From Portunus trituberculatus (Eukaryota; Arthropoda; Malacostraca; Decapoda; Portunidae): a DNA stretch of 64,000 bases. Positions 1-11,912 of the stretch are shown here, piece after piece. A program made the translations under genes and the position numbers. The DNA lies in the NCBI RefSeq assembly GCF_017591435.1, contig NC_059269.1, positions 3,652,129-3,716,128 on the forward strand, in the 5' to 3' direction. Numbering within the stretch: position 1 is the first letter of the stretch; every line of letters starts with the position of its first letter. A model generated the notes under the pieces. It saw nothing but the letters and a program-made list of their open reading frames with translations, did no database searches and was not told where the DNA came from.

Positions 1-195
1 GGACAGGAATACAAGCAAGGTGTTGCACAAATTATTCTATGTCATGGAGTGTCTCAAAGTTTTGAAGATCAGTTCATCAGGATGCTTGGTGTAGGGAGAG
101 CAAAGCTTAAGTTGGTGGTGAACATTGAAGTCTCCAAGAATGGGGTCTCCACGAAAGGAAAGAGACGGAATGTACTCCAGTTTTGAAGTTAAAAG
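1..195. other. Unique sequence before the AT array
   Basis: No gene or repeat recognised in this short stretch. Confidence 0.4.
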
Positions 196-801
<606 letters not shown>

Positions 802-818
802 GTGATGTATCGGATATC

Positions 819-970
819 CGCCTCCGCCTCCGCCTCCGCGGATCCTCCGCGTTTTATTAACCTCCGCCTCCGCCTCCGCCTCCGCATTTTCAGATAATGA
901 GACCTCCGCCTCCGCCTCCGCCTCCGCATTTTCAGAAAATGAGACCTCCGCCTCCGCCTCCGCCTCCGCA
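819..970 (+). repeat. CCTCCG hexamer cluster, left
   Basis: Blocks of four to five CCTCCG units separated by spacers such as GCATTTTCAGATAATGAGA and GCATTTTCAGAAAATGAGA, giving a higher-order unit of roughly 45-50 bp. Confidence 0.9.
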
Positions 971-1647
971 ATTTAAAACTGCGGAGGCGCGGATGTTTTT
1001 ATCTGACTCTTCTATTTTTAACCATTGCTTCAATATTGTTATCTAAGAAAGAAACCTCTTTTATTCAAGCCCGGAAACTTAAAGTAATTGCAATGTATTG
1101 CAGTAATTTAAAGGTGCACAGAGGATTGTAATGGATCAAAACTTTTTTTTTTTTTTTTATTAAAAAGGGGGTATGTCACGCTCCTTTTGACTATCAATTA
1201 CAATTATAAATAGCTGGTTTCCAGTATGCCTATTTCCCTGATTTAGACCTATATCATTTGTCATTCCTAGAAAATAAAAGTCAACAATCCTGAGATAGGC
1301 TACAAAATAAAATTATCAGTGCCAGAAATAATTAAGTAGTATGCTAAATAAAACACTAGAAAGTGGAGCAATGACAGAGGAAGGCCTATGTACTCTACAG
1401 TCTATGAAAAAGAAAAAGCCTAGCCTTCAGCCGATTGCTGCAGTCACAATTACAGTCCTGTAACTATAGTACTCTACTATAGTTATCCATGAATAATTCA
1501 CCGGGAATATTAAGATTTTACATTGACACTGCCAAAACTTGATTACTATCTCCTATTGTACCCAAATTTGAGTGAGGGAAAGGAGTAACAGGAGTTTATT
1601 GTCGACGCAGTACCGGTACTGTAAATGGGTAAAAAAAAAAATCTGTT

Positions 1648-1810
1648 CCGCCTCCGCCTCCGCCTCCGCCTCCGCCTCCGCGGAGGTGTAGGCAACAACC
1701 TCCGCCTCCGCCTCCGCCTCCGCAAAAAACTATTCCATAACCTCCGCAACTACATCCGCATCCGCATTTTTTGAGAAACTGACCTCCGCCTCCGCCTCCG
1801 CCTCCGCGGA
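1648..1810 (+). repeat. CCTCCG hexamer cluster, right
   Basis: The same hexamer and similar AT-rich spacers (GCATTTTTTGAGAAACTGA) as in the left cluster, in the same orientation. Confidence 0.9.
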
Positions 1811-1838
1811 GCCACGAAATTTGACCTCCGATACATCA

Positions 1839-1841
<3 letters not shown>

Positions 1842-1919
<78 letters not shown>
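1842..1919. repeat. (TA)n microsatellite
   Basis: Uninterrupted TA repeat on the right side of the TIR element. Confidence 0.97.
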
Positions 1920-1922
<3 letters not shown>

Positions 1923-2063
1923 GATAAAAAGCCAGCTAAGGGCAACAAAATATTGAAAAGGCCCACTTGAGTGCTTGTTCCCTAAAAGAAAAGAAAAGAG
2001 TTAGCCAAAATTAAGGAACAAATGTCTTGATACCTCCGTCTTAAAAGAAGTCAAATCGTAGGA

Positions 2064-2064
<1 letters not shown>

Positions 2065-2152
<88 letters not shown>
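2065..2152. repeat. (TG)n followed by (TAA)n
   Basis: TG repeat 2065-2101, then TAA repeat to 2152. On the minus strand the latter is (TTA)n and lies directly after the 3' UTR of the retroelement at 2101-5230, so it is probably that element's tail. Confidence 0.9.
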
Positions 2153-2267
2153 CGGTTTATTAATTAGGCAATGTAAAAAAATACACTGAAAATGTACAGG
2201 GGGACATTACCACAATGAACTAAAAATGCATAACCTAACTATGGATAAACTTAACCTAGAAATTCAC

Positions 2268-3840
2268 TTATTTATTTAAAGCTCGCACAATAGTGGGCAC
2301 CGCGCTGAGCCGGTACCGATCCGTGCGCGGTGCTCTCAAAGGCGCCACGCGATTATGGTGTCGGGTGGCGCGAGCAGGGGGAGGCACGTCGGGTGGTAGC
2401 AGGTGGCGGAGACGTGGATGACGCAGCAGTCCTTCCCCAAATTTTTCCAAGGCTTCCTGGTGTCTTGTGGCCAGCCTCGGCAGACTCAGGCAGGTCAGGG
2501 CGTCCTCGTAGGACCTGTAGGCAGGCCCAAGGATGACCCTGAACGCCCTCCTCTGAACCCTCTCCAGCTGTTGTCGTTGTGTGAGGTTCAGGAGGAGGAC
2601 CACGCTGGGGCGGCGTACATGAGCTTAGGGAGTATAAAGATGAGGTACACTCCCCTCAGCTCATCTGCCGGTGCTCCCAGGGACCTGAGTCGGCGCAGTA
2701 AATAGATTTTATATGAGGCTGACCTGATGATGTTGGAAACATGCTGCTTCCATGTTAACTGATCATCCACCAAGACACCTAGAAGCTTGGTGCTGCGGAC
2801 CACCTGGAGGGAGTGAGGGCCCACAGAAAGCTGGGGAGGGGGAACTGCTGCTGTGGAGGTACAAATGTGCATCACCACGGTCTTGGTGTGGTTGATGGTC
2901 ATTTTGTTGTCCTCCGTCCACGTCTGTAGTTGGTTTAGAGTGGACTGCAGTGCTGAGAAATCTGGGTTGGTGTTGTTGACGGGTACGCCCACGGTGCAGT
3001 CGTCCACATACTTCCAGCGGTGGGGGTGTGGACGAGAGCATCGTTGATAAGGATGAGGAAACACAGGGGACCCATCTTGGTCCCTTGAGGGACCCCGCAT
3101 GTGAGCTGTTGGAAAGAGGAGACAGAGCCCTGATAACGAACGGCCTGACGCCTTCCCGTGAGGAAGTCTGCCAGCCACGCTATCAGGTAGGGAGAGAGGC
3201 CCAGAGTGATGGCTTTATTTATCACAACAGTGTGATCAACAAGATCAAAGGCCTTTCTGAAGTCCACAAAAGCAATAGCTAGAGAAGTGTTGCGTTTGTC
3301 CAGGTGGCTGTGGACGAATTCCAGGAAGCTGACAAGGTAGTGAGATGTGGAGGTGGATTTAATATTGCCAAATTGTTGTGTGTCAATAGAGTTACAAATT
3401 TTGTTATAGGCCCAGTAGAAAACAAAATCTTCACAGATAAGGCTGGGTATAGGGGTGATGGCGACTGGTCTTAGATCATTCAGTGACTGTGGATTAGAAA
3501 TTTTGGGGAGGGGGGTGACGTAAGATGTCTTCCAGTCATCGGGGCAGGAATGTTGAGCAAGGGAGGCATTGATGATAGAGCAAAGGGGTGTGGCAAGTTC
3601 TGGGGCAAATTCTCTGTAAATTTTGATGGGGAGGTCAGTGGGAGTAAGAAGTTTCCTGTAAACATCAACCTCCTGGACAAGGGGTGGAGGGGAGGAGGCA
3701 GGGAGGTAGGCTGGGAGAGTAGTGGAGTGAAGGGGAGGGATCGCAGATCGCAGCGAAGTGACCGTTAATCTCTTCGGCCGCGCTGTCAGGTGAAAGGTGT
3801 GAAACACAGGGGAAAGAAGAGGCTTGCTTTTGTAAACCAC
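2268..3840 (-). pseudogene. Reverse transcriptase of the non-LTR element, frameshifted
   Basis: Three overlapping frames (3840-2935, 3178-2588, 2603-2268). RT blocks: LNDLRPVAITPI, AFVDFRKAFDLVDH, GVPQGTKMGPLCFLILIND, and the catalytic YVDD (about 3000-3011) in the second frame. LLGVLVDDQLTWKQHV and a C-terminal LERVQRRAFRVILG follow, ending with a stop near 2268. At least two indels. Confidence 0.88.
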
Positions 3841-4889
3841 ACAAAGACTTAATCTTGTCGTACCACTGTCTGTTGTTAGTAAGCTTGAGATGGTGAATTT
3901 TGTCTGGGTAGTAGCTTGCCTTGGCTTTTTTAATTTCCCTGATAACTCTTTTCCTTAAACTCCTGTACTGGTCAGGGCTAGAGTGGAAAGCCCTGTCACG
4001 CTGACGAAGGAGTCGTTTGATGCAGGGCATCATCCAAGGGGCATCAGATGGGTCCACTGTGATGTCTTTGGTGGGAAAGTAGTGGTGGAACGCTTCCGTT
4101 GTGGTAGTGAAGTAGTTCCGCCATTTTGTGTGGACGTCTTCCACCTCCAGTACCTCGGTCCACGGATGAAGTGTTAGCCACTGCCCAAATTCCCTCATGG
4201 CAGAGTCAGGCATGGGCCTGTGGGATCTGGTGACAGTTGACCTGGGAACCGAGGTGGTGGGGGTGGGTGTCCACGGGATGGAGAGGTGGGTGCTGCGTCC
4301 CATGGGGGGGAGTGGCTTGGGAGGCGAGTACTGCTGGCTCATGTCTGTCATGATAAGGTCGAGGGTGGACTGGTGGTGGGTGAGGAAGTCCACGACCTGG
4401 GTGAGGTGTAGCTGGTGCAGGATTTCACTGATATCCAAGCGGTTGAAGTCCCCACAGATTACCAGCTTGGCAGCAGGAAATCTCACCCGTAAAGCATCAG
4501 CAGTCTCGATGATGTGATCAGTGAGCAACCGTGCAGTGGCGGCCCGTGGAGGGTGGTAGACAACACACACAATGATGGAGGCTGTGTTGCGGGGTGGCAG
4601 GGGGTAACCCTCACCCACAGGGCCTCCAATCCGGCGGGGACGTCGACGTGTAGGTGTGAGGGCTGAGGTCAGAGCGGCAAAACAGGGCCACTCCTCCCCT
4701 GCGTTGATTCCTGAGGTGGTGGAACAGCTGGAAATCTTGAATCATACACACCTCAGGAGTTATCTGCCACGCCTCCGTGATCGCCACAATGTCTGCACAG
4801 TTAGATCTCACTGACACTATCAACTCGTCCATCTTGTTCGCCAGTGATGTCACGTTGGAAAGGAGGAGAGAGGGAAGACTATACCACAC
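3665..4889 (-). pseudogene. Endonuclease domain of the non-LTR element, frameshifted
   Basis: Two overlapping frames (4889-4611 and 4618-3665). The first has SNVTSLANKMDELIVSV and ADIVAITEAW, then GGVALFCRSDL; the second has VCVVYHPPR, LVICGDFNRLDI and STLDLIMTDM, the catalytic blocks of apurinic-like endonucleases of non-LTR elements. A linker leading to the RT follows (RDRAFHSSPDQYRSLRKRV). Confidence 0.85.
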
Positions 4890-5193
4890 GCGCGGAACTT
4901 CGAAGTGTTTGTATTCCTCTCCTCAACCTTCCGCCCTTCCTTACGGTAGATGTGATCACTTTAATGGGACGCACCACACTCCTTCCTCCCTTGGATCCAC
5001 GATTCCGAAATAACTGTAAGTTTTTGAGGCGTTGAATGACCTCTGATGGAGGGTACCCAGCCTCACGTCTACGGCGCAGAAGGGCATTGCGTCCGTAGCT
5101 TAGCACAGCAGCGGTGGCGCAGGCAATTTTATTTATAGTGGTACCCATATTAGGGGCCATATCTCCACCCAAGCGCATCTTTGGTGTAACCAC
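4879..5193 (-). pseudogene. Basic N-terminal ORF fragment of the non-LTR element
   Basis: An Arg/Lys-rich 104-residue frame with RRRREAGYPPSEVIQRLKNL. Its end overlaps, in another frame, the start of the endonuclease (YSLPSLLLSNVTSLANKMDE), so one indel probably separates them. It may be the N-terminus of ORF2 or the end of ORF1. Confidence 0.55.
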
Positions 5194-5230
5194 CGATTGG
5201 GAATACTGTTTAACTCTTGCATTAGAGAGT

Positions 5231-5399
5231 TGGGCAAATTAGGGGTGAAAAGAAGAGGAAAGTCCTGCAGCGAAGCCGCAGTTGAAAGGGAGGCATGCAG
5301 TTAGCAAGATCAGAAGAGCAGTTATAGCATGAAAATAGTGGTAGAAGATAGCAAGAGATACAACATTCAGACAGTGAGAAAGAGGCTGAATATAGTCAG
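5231..5399. other. Spacer between retroelements
   Basis: No coding similarity recognised; possibly the decayed end of one of the flanking LINEs. Confidence 0.3.
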
Positions 5400-5616
5400 A
5401 TAGAGGAGGGGAGTTGATGAGAGAAAATTTTTTGATTTCATCCTATCGTAATAGTAGAACACTCGTAAACATGCGAAGAGTACTCCATGCAAGGACGGAT
5501 AAGGCCCTTGTGTAGAATTAGCAGTTGGAGGGGTGAGGGAAACTGGCGGAGACTCCTCAGAGCGTCTAACTTCATAGAAGCTGTTTTAGGAAGAGATGAG
5601 AAGTGAAGTGTTCAGT
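5400..5616 (-). mobile_element. Jockey-like LINE fragment, downstream part
   Basis: Minus-strand translation gives KLDALRSLRQFPSPLQLL and LHKGLIRPCMEYSSHVY, the C-terminal part of the same type of RT as at 7641-8570. It lies directly against the 3' end of the CR1, suggesting one original element split by the insertion. Confidence 0.65.
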
Positions 5617-7640
5617 TTAGGTACATAAGAACATAAGAAAAGAGGGAAGCTGCAAGAGGCCGCCAGGCCTACACGAGGCAGTCCCTGTGTGTTTAAGCTA
5701 CCTAATTCCATCTATCATCCCCATCCATGAACTTATCTAACCTTCTTTTAAAGCTCCCTATTGACTCAGCCCTGACTACATGACCACTGAGACCGTTCCA
5801 CTCATCAACCACTCTGTTTGAAAACCAGTTTCTTCCCATTTCTTTCCTAAACCTGAATTTTTCAAGTTTAAACCCATTATTTCTGGTTCTGTCCTCGCTA
5901 CTGATCCTAAGAACTACATTCACTTGTCCCTTTGTTAAAACCCTTATACCACTTAAATACTTCTATCAGGTCTCCTCTTAACCTACGTCTCTCTAAAGAA
6001 TGCAAATTGAGTTTTTCAGTCTCTCTTCATAGGAATATCCTCATTCCCTGTATCTTTTTAGTCATCCTCCTTTGCACTGACTCCAACAGAGCTATGTCCT
6101 TCCTATAATGTGGGGACCAGAATTGTACCGCATAGTCAAGATGTGGCCTGACCAGCGCCAAGTATAATTTTAGTATTACTTCAGGACTCCTGCTTTTAAC
6201 ACTTCTAAAAATGAATCCCAATACTCTATTCGCCTTATTTCTGGCCTCAATACATTGCTTCCTTGTACCGAGATCAGAGCTAACTATGACTCCTAAATCT
6301 TTCTCATACTTGGAACTTCCTAGTGCCACGTTATCTATCGTGTACCTATTGCTTGGATTATCTCTACCTACGCTCAGTACCCTGCACTTGTTAATATTGA
6401 ACTGCATTTGCCATCTATCTGTCCATTCTTTCATCCTATCCAAGTCTGCCTGCAAAGCCTTGGCATCCGAATCGGACCTAATTAATCTACCTATCTTTGT
6501 GTCGTCCGCAAATTTACTAATGTCACTATTAATTCCACTATCCAAGTCGTTGATATATATTAGAAATAATAATGATCCTAAAACTGAGCCCTGTGGCACC
6601 CCACTAACTACTTCTCCCCACTCGGAATTAGATCCATTAATTACTACCCTCTGTCGCCTGTCGTCTAACCACGCTTTAATCCAGCCTAATATTCTACCTT
6701 CTATACCGTGTGCTTTAACCTTTTTTAAGAGCCTCTGGTGAGGTACCTTGTCAAAGGCTTTACTGAAATCTAAGTATAGAATGTCATAATTATCACCTTT
6801 ATCTGCCGCCTCATAAACCTTACTATAAAAGCTCAACAAGTTTGTAAGACACGACTTTCCCTTCGTAAATCCATGTTGTGTTTGATTTATCAAGCCGTGT
6901 TTGTCCAGGTGTTCTCTAATCTTTTTGGCTATTATTGATTCCATTAATTTACCCACTATTGAAGTTAAGCTGACAGGCCTGTAATTAAACGTTAGGGTTT
7001 TATCTCCCTTATTAAATATGGGAATCACATTACCTTCTCTCCACATTATCGGTACCTCACCTAACTCCAATGACATCCTAAAAATTACCGCTATAGGCTC
7101 ACTGACGACTTCCTTGCATTCCTTTAGAACCCTTGGATATACTTCATCAGGTCCTGGTGACTTGAATTTATTTAGTTTATCTATCTCCTGTTCTACCATC
7201 CCCTTAGTTATGTGAATATCTGTTAGCTTTTCACTATCCTCTGCCCTAAATATCTATTCGTTATCTGGGATCTCTTGGGTGAAAACAGTTAAAAAATACT
7301 CGTTCATAATTCTACTAATCTCTTCGGCAGAACTAACTATCTCCCCATTTGCTGTCCTTAAATGACCTATTTCTTCTCTGCTCTTCGTCTTGTATAACTG
7401 AAAAATTCCCTTGGGGTCCGTCTTTGCTTGGCTGGCTACCCTCAGCTCATATTTACTTTTAGCCTTTCTCGTTAACCTCTTCACTGTTCTTACTAATTCA
7501 TGGTATAGTGGCCTTACAGCCTCATCTCCTTCCTTTAGCCTCTTATATATATTCTTCTTTTGCCCTATGCAACACTTTAATCTGTCTGTCATCCACTTAG
7601 GGTCTTTGCTATGGGATTTTATTGTTTGTTTTAGATAAAG
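5617..7640 (-). mobile_element. 5'-truncated CR1-type LINE
   Basis: A CR1-clade element reading minus-strand, truncated at the 5' side within the region before the RT. The 3' end at about 5617-5640 carries two copies of an 8-mer of the type TTCTTATG, like the short 8-bp tails of CR1 elements. It is among the best preserved of the elements here, so probably the most recent insertion of the cluster. Confidence 0.85.
5702..7637 (-). pseudogene. CR1 reverse transcriptase, one in-frame stop and one frameshift
   Basis: One frame runs from about 7637 to 6027, interrupted by a single stop at about 7254, then shifts frame to end at 5702. Visible RT motifs: FKSPGPDEV, FNYRPVSLTSIVGKLME, YLDFSKAFDKVPH, GVPQGSVLGSLLFLIYIND, FADDTK (about 6497-6514), EKDLGVIV. 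Also the CR1-type LALVRPHLDYAVQFWSPHYR and, after the shift, NGLSGHVVRAESIGSFKRRL. Only a little decay separates it from an intact frame. Confidence 0.9.
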
Positions 7641-8570
7641 TTGCAGAGAGAAGGTTAGAAACCGTAGGAGGGCAGTTTTGAAATCAAAGCTTTGTGCCAG
7701 ACTCTATTTGATATGCCTAACGCAAAAGCAAAAGTTTCACCGAAATCTCTGAAAGAGGATGACTAAGACTCAGTAAGGAAAGCCAGAAGATCACCAATAG
7801 AGCGCCTTTGACGAAAACCACACTGGCGATCAGATAGGAGATCGTGAAGTGACATGTTTGAAAATCTTCCTATTCAGGATAAATTTTAAAAACTTTTGAC
7901 AAGCAAGAAATTAAAGCTATAGGGCGATAGTCTGAGAGATTAGAACGGTCACCCTTATTAGGAACAGGCTGAATGTAGGCAAACTTCCAACAAGAAGGAA
8001 AGGTAGAAGTCGATAGACATATTTGAAAGAGCTTGATCAGGCAAGGTGCAAGCACGGAAGCACAATTTTTGAGAATAATCGTATGAGATATCCCATCAGA
8101 TCCATAAACCTTTTGAGGGTTTAGACCAGTGAAGACATGGAAAACACCATTGAGAACAACTTAAATTGAAGACATGAAATAGTCAGAGGAAGGAGGAGAG
8201 GGAGGGACAAGCCCAAAATCCTCCAGGTGGAGTCGTTATCAAATTGGTTTAAGAGAAGAGTTCATACAGATGTGATGGCAACAGTGTCATCAGGATGAAA
8301 TAAAGGAGGGAAAGATAAGGAAGTAAATTTTTCGGAGATTTTTTTGACCAGATGCCAGAAGTCACTAGGGGAGTTGGAGTTTGAAAGATTTTGATATTCT
8401 CGATTTATGAAGGAGTGTTTAGCAAGTTGAAGGACAGACTTGTCAAGTTTCCGGGCAGAAATAGAAAGTTCATGAGATTCAGGTGGTGGAAGGCTCAAGT
8501 ACCTTTTGTAGGCAATCTCTCTAACATGTAAAGCAGAAGAACAGGCTGTGTTAAGAAGGTTTAGGTTGAG
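7641..8570 (-). mobile_element. Jockey-like LINE fragment, upstream part
   Basis: Minus-strand remnant with LPPPESHELSISARKLDKSV and NSPSDFWHLVKKISEKF (8498-8262), then CLIKLFQICLSTSTFPSCWK and SNLSDYRPIALISCLSKVF (8055-7870), and LSDRQCGFRQRRSIGDLLAF and RVWHKALISKLPSYGF further on. Several stops. It stops abruptly where the CR1 begins. Confidence 0.8.
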
Positions 8571-8682
8571 AAAAAAGAGGTATGTACGCCTCCATACCAG
8601 ACACTATCGCCTCTGTTATACGTTCAGTACACAGACACGGAAACAGTAATCATTCCAGGGAAAATAAGTATAATAGGTTTAG

Positions 8683-8736
8683 GTGTGTGTGTGTGTGTGT
8701 GTGTGTTTATATGACATTTATTGTTTACTTATTTAG

Positions 8737-8807
<71 letters not shown>

Positions 8808-9084
8808 TCACCTCGGTCGTCTGCTGGTCACCCAGCCAGTCTTTCCCCTTACGGAGCGAGCTCAGAGCTCATAGACCGATCTTCGAGTAGGACTGAGACC
8901 ACAACACACTCCACACACCGGGAAAGCGAGGCCACAACCCCTCGAGTTACATCCCGTACCTATTTACTGCTAGGTGAACAGGGGTCACACATTAAGAGGC
9001 TTACCCATTTGCCTCGCCGCACCGGGACTCGAACCCGGCCCTCTCGATTGTGAGTCGAGCGTGCTAACCACTGCTACGCTTATT

Positions 9085-9137
<53 letters not shown>

Positions 9138-9165
9138 ATATGACATTTATTGTTTACTTATTTAG

Positions 9166-9226
<61 letters not shown>

Positions 9227-9259
9227 TGTTTGTATGACATTTATTGTTTACTTATTTAG

Positions 9260-9335
<76 letters not shown>

Positions 9336-9434
9336 CGTTTCTTGTTTTCTTATTTAAGTGTTTGTGTTTGTGTGTGTGTGTTTTTGTGTGTGTGTATGAC
9401 GCGTCTTGTTTTTTTGTTTAGGTGTGTGTGTGTA

Positions 9435-9512
<78 letters not shown>
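8683..9512 (+). repeat. Compound TG array with a repeated 33-bp-type spacer
   Basis: Blocks of TG repeat (8683-8707, 8740-8805, 9087-9135, 9168-9223, 9262-9330, 9440-9512) alternate with a recurring spacer of the form ATGACATTTATTGTTTACTT followed by ATTTAGGTC. The first three spacers are nearly identical; the last two (from 9331 and 9395) have diverged. A related spacer recurs at 13759-13790. The SINE at 8806-9086 interrupts the array. Confidence 0.9.
8806..9086 (-). mobile_element. tRNA-derived SINE inserted in the TG array
   Basis: On the minus strand a tRNA-like head begins near 9077: an A-box-like GCAGTGGTTAGC, an anticodon arm with stem CTCGA/TCGAG and loop CTCACAA (anticodon CAC, valine-like), and a perfect B box GGTTCGAGTCC. 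The 5' acceptor strand is missing, so it is not a functional tRNA. A body of about 200 bp follows and ends in (CA)n, which is the TG array it sits in. Confidence 0.85.
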
Positions 9513-9513
<1 letters not shown>

Positions 9514-9529
9514 TATTTACCTTGCTCTA

Positions 9530-10836
9530 TTTACCAAGTTGTATATTACAGGGTTCGAGAGGGGCTCAAAGTGCTCTGTCTCCATATCTAAATTTATCCA
9601 ATTTTTCCTTAAATTTGTGCATACTTTCTGCTGCTACAATCTCTTCACTCAATCCATTCCAGATGTCCACCGTCCTATGTGGAAAACTTAACTTCTTAAT
9701 GTTCTTCAGACACTGACTTTTTATGATATTCTTGGTATGTCCTCTAGTTCATCTATCTCCATCCTCCGTCAGTGATACTAGGTCTTTTCCATACGGTTTA
9801 CTAACTTATACATTATTATTAGGTCTCCTCTTTCCCGTCTATCCTTTAAAGTTGGTATTTCCATTTCCTTAATTGAGTCTTTCTTCATAGGGAAGATCCT
9901 TTATATCTGGGACCATCTTTGTAGCGGTCCTTTAGATTCTTTTTAGTTTCTTGATGTTTAATTCTGCCTGTATATGATGACCATACCACTACTACATATT
10001 CTAGTCTAGGTCTTATCATAATGGCTATGATATTTATCATCATACACTTATCCATGTATATGGACACCATCCTGATGTTAGTTAGTGTCTTTTATGTTGA
10101 AGCAGATAATACGTTTATGTGTCTTTCTGCAGTCAGGGTGTCTTGCATAATCACTCTTTCTCTTCACTCCTTTTGATTATAATTTCTTCTTCCATTATAT
10201 TTTTCCTCAGGTCTTGTGTTACTTTTATCCATTTCCATTACATGGCAATTCCTTGTAACAAATTCTAATTTCCACTTTTGGCTCCATTTCCTTATTTTCT
10301 CAATATCGTCCTGCAGTTCCACTCATTCCCCCTATGCTCCTCATTACTCTCAAAAGTATAATTTAACCCTCTGGTATATTGTTAATATATACTTAGAACA
10401 TAACTGGTGCCAGCACTGAATCCTGTGGTACGCCACTGATAACTGTCCTCTAGTTTGATGGGATGTCTCTTATCATTGCCCTCATTTCCCTATCTGTTAA
10501 GTACTCTATCATCCAATTTAAGATATTTCCCTTTATTTCTCCCATGCGTTTCCCTTGTACTTCACTATTACTCTTGTATAAAAGCTTAGTAAATTTGTTA
10601 TGATCCTCCTTTTCGGAAACTGAATTGTGAGGTTTTTATATAATTTAATTTTTCTCCAGATATTCTAACAGTTTTTCTTTAATTAGAATTTCACAGATCT
10701 TTCCCACAACACTAGTCAGTGACACTGGTCTATAATTTAGGGGCTCGGTCTTTTTTCCTCCTTTATATATTGGGACAATATTTGCCCTTTTCCACTCCCT
10801 TGGTACTTTCCCTTCCATCAGAGAGCTGTTGATCAC
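9530..10836 (-). pseudogene. Reverse transcriptase remnant of the LINE
   Basis: 10836-10645 reads VPREWKRANIVPIYKGGKKT and LNYRPVSLTSVVGKICE. 10070-9885 reads IRPRLEYVVVVWSSYTGRIK. About 9720-9530 gives a decayed FSHRTVDIWNGL-like end. Multiple stops; inactive. Confidence 0.75.
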
Positions 10837-11262
10837 ATCCCAGATTGGTTACACCAGTCCTCTATATTTCCTATATATTTCTTGCACTCAGTCTAGCTCC
10901 ATTACCTTCCTCACGTCCACCCCTTCTAACAGTTTACTGATTTTTGTTTATGGACCACAATGTTTCATAATCCATCTTGTGTTGCTTGGTTGTTTGGTTC
11001 TATAAAATCTCTCTCTTCATTGAATATTGATTTAAAGCTCTCGTTCATAAGTTTACTCATTTCTTCTGCTGTTTCATATATCCTACTTCCCTTAATTAAC
11101 TTAGTGATAGTCTCTCTGTTTGTCATTTTTTCCATTTATATAATCATAAAAAAGCTTGGGTTCCTTTTCACATTTCTTCACTACATCCTTTTCAAGATAT
11201 CTCTCCTCCCTTCTTATCCTAATGTATTCATTTCGTGCCTCTTTATACTGCTTCTTATTTAT

Positions 11263-11912
11263 TTAATTTCGTTGTTTCCTTAATTTTTTCCAAGCTGCAT
11301 CCTTAAACTTTTTAGCTTTATCACATATAGCATTATACCACTTGTGTTTACTCTTTTTTACTCTGCATTCTGGAACATATCTCTTTACTCCCTCATTATA
11401 CTTGTCTAGGAATATATCATACTTCTCTTGAATTGTCTTACCTTGTATAATTTCCATCCATTCATTATTGCCAAAGTAACTTATGAATTCTCCCAAATTT
11501 GACTTAGAGTGATTCCGTCTTTTTGTTTGCATTTCAAAATTTCCTGATCATTTAAATAAATTTCTAGGACCACATGATCACCTTTACCATTGGGTTATGA
11601 TATTTGATGGTTAGACAAAGCTAATTTTTTTTTTTTTTGTGAATACCAAATCCAGCATAGATTGTTCTTTTTGTCTTCTATATCTTGTACAGTCCTTCAC
11701 CCGTTGGTCCAATGTGTTTACCATTGGCAGTTGTAACACTTCCTTCCCCCCAACGTCCAGCGTGACTGTTTGCATCCATTTCTTCCGAGTTTACATTTTT
11801 GCAGTTTAGTACTCCTCTGTCCTTCCTTAAAATATTGTCCAGGCAATTTAGCACCTCCTTTGCATTTCTTTATGTGAATCAAGCCTCCGTGTATTTGTCT
11901 TTGGTGGCACAT
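11263..11912 (-). pseudogene. Endonuclease and linker region of the LINE
   Basis: Broken frames near 11,900-11,600 read RRIIATYVPPKTN and QSMLDLVFTKKK, typical endonuclease blocks. The frame 11532-11263 reads NNEWMEIIQGKTIQEKYDIF and KHKWYNAICDKAKKFKDAAW, the spacer between endonuclease and RT. Confidence 0.65.

Larger units (their letters stand above)
802..1839. mobile_element. Candidate TIR element with CCTCCG arrays inserted in a TA repeat
   Basis: A 13-bp perfect inverted repeat, GTGATGTATCGGA, lies at 802-814 and (inverted) 1827-1839. Both ends abut TA repeats (up to 796 and from 1842), which would fit insertion at a TA target. Inside, two clusters of CCTCCG hexamers (819-970, 1648-1810), both in the same orientation, flank about 650 bp of AT-rich unique sequence. 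No transposase ORF. Non-autonomous DNA transposon is the best guess; it could instead be a satellite-like repeat. Confidence 0.5.
2101..5230 (-). mobile_element. Non-LTR retrotransposon remnant with (TTA)n tail
   Basis: A minus-strand non-LTR element about 3.1 kb long. In order it contains an Arg-rich N-terminal ORF, an apurinic-type endonuclease, a reverse transcriptase with YVDD, a C-terminal domain, a short 3' UTR with AATAAA, and a (TTA)n tail. The coding sequence is broken into at least five frames by indels, so it is inactive. The clade is uncertain: CR1/L2-like or I-like are both possible. Confidence 0.85.

Noticed and set aside
9010..9080. Possible tRNA-Val gene
   Set aside because: B box and anticodon arm are good, but the 5' acceptor strand is missing and a SINE body follows, so it is a SINE head.
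8683..9512. Repeat-spacer pattern resembling a CRISPR array
   Set aside because: The repeats are TG dinucleotides and the spacers are the constant part; eukaryotic context; no cas genes.
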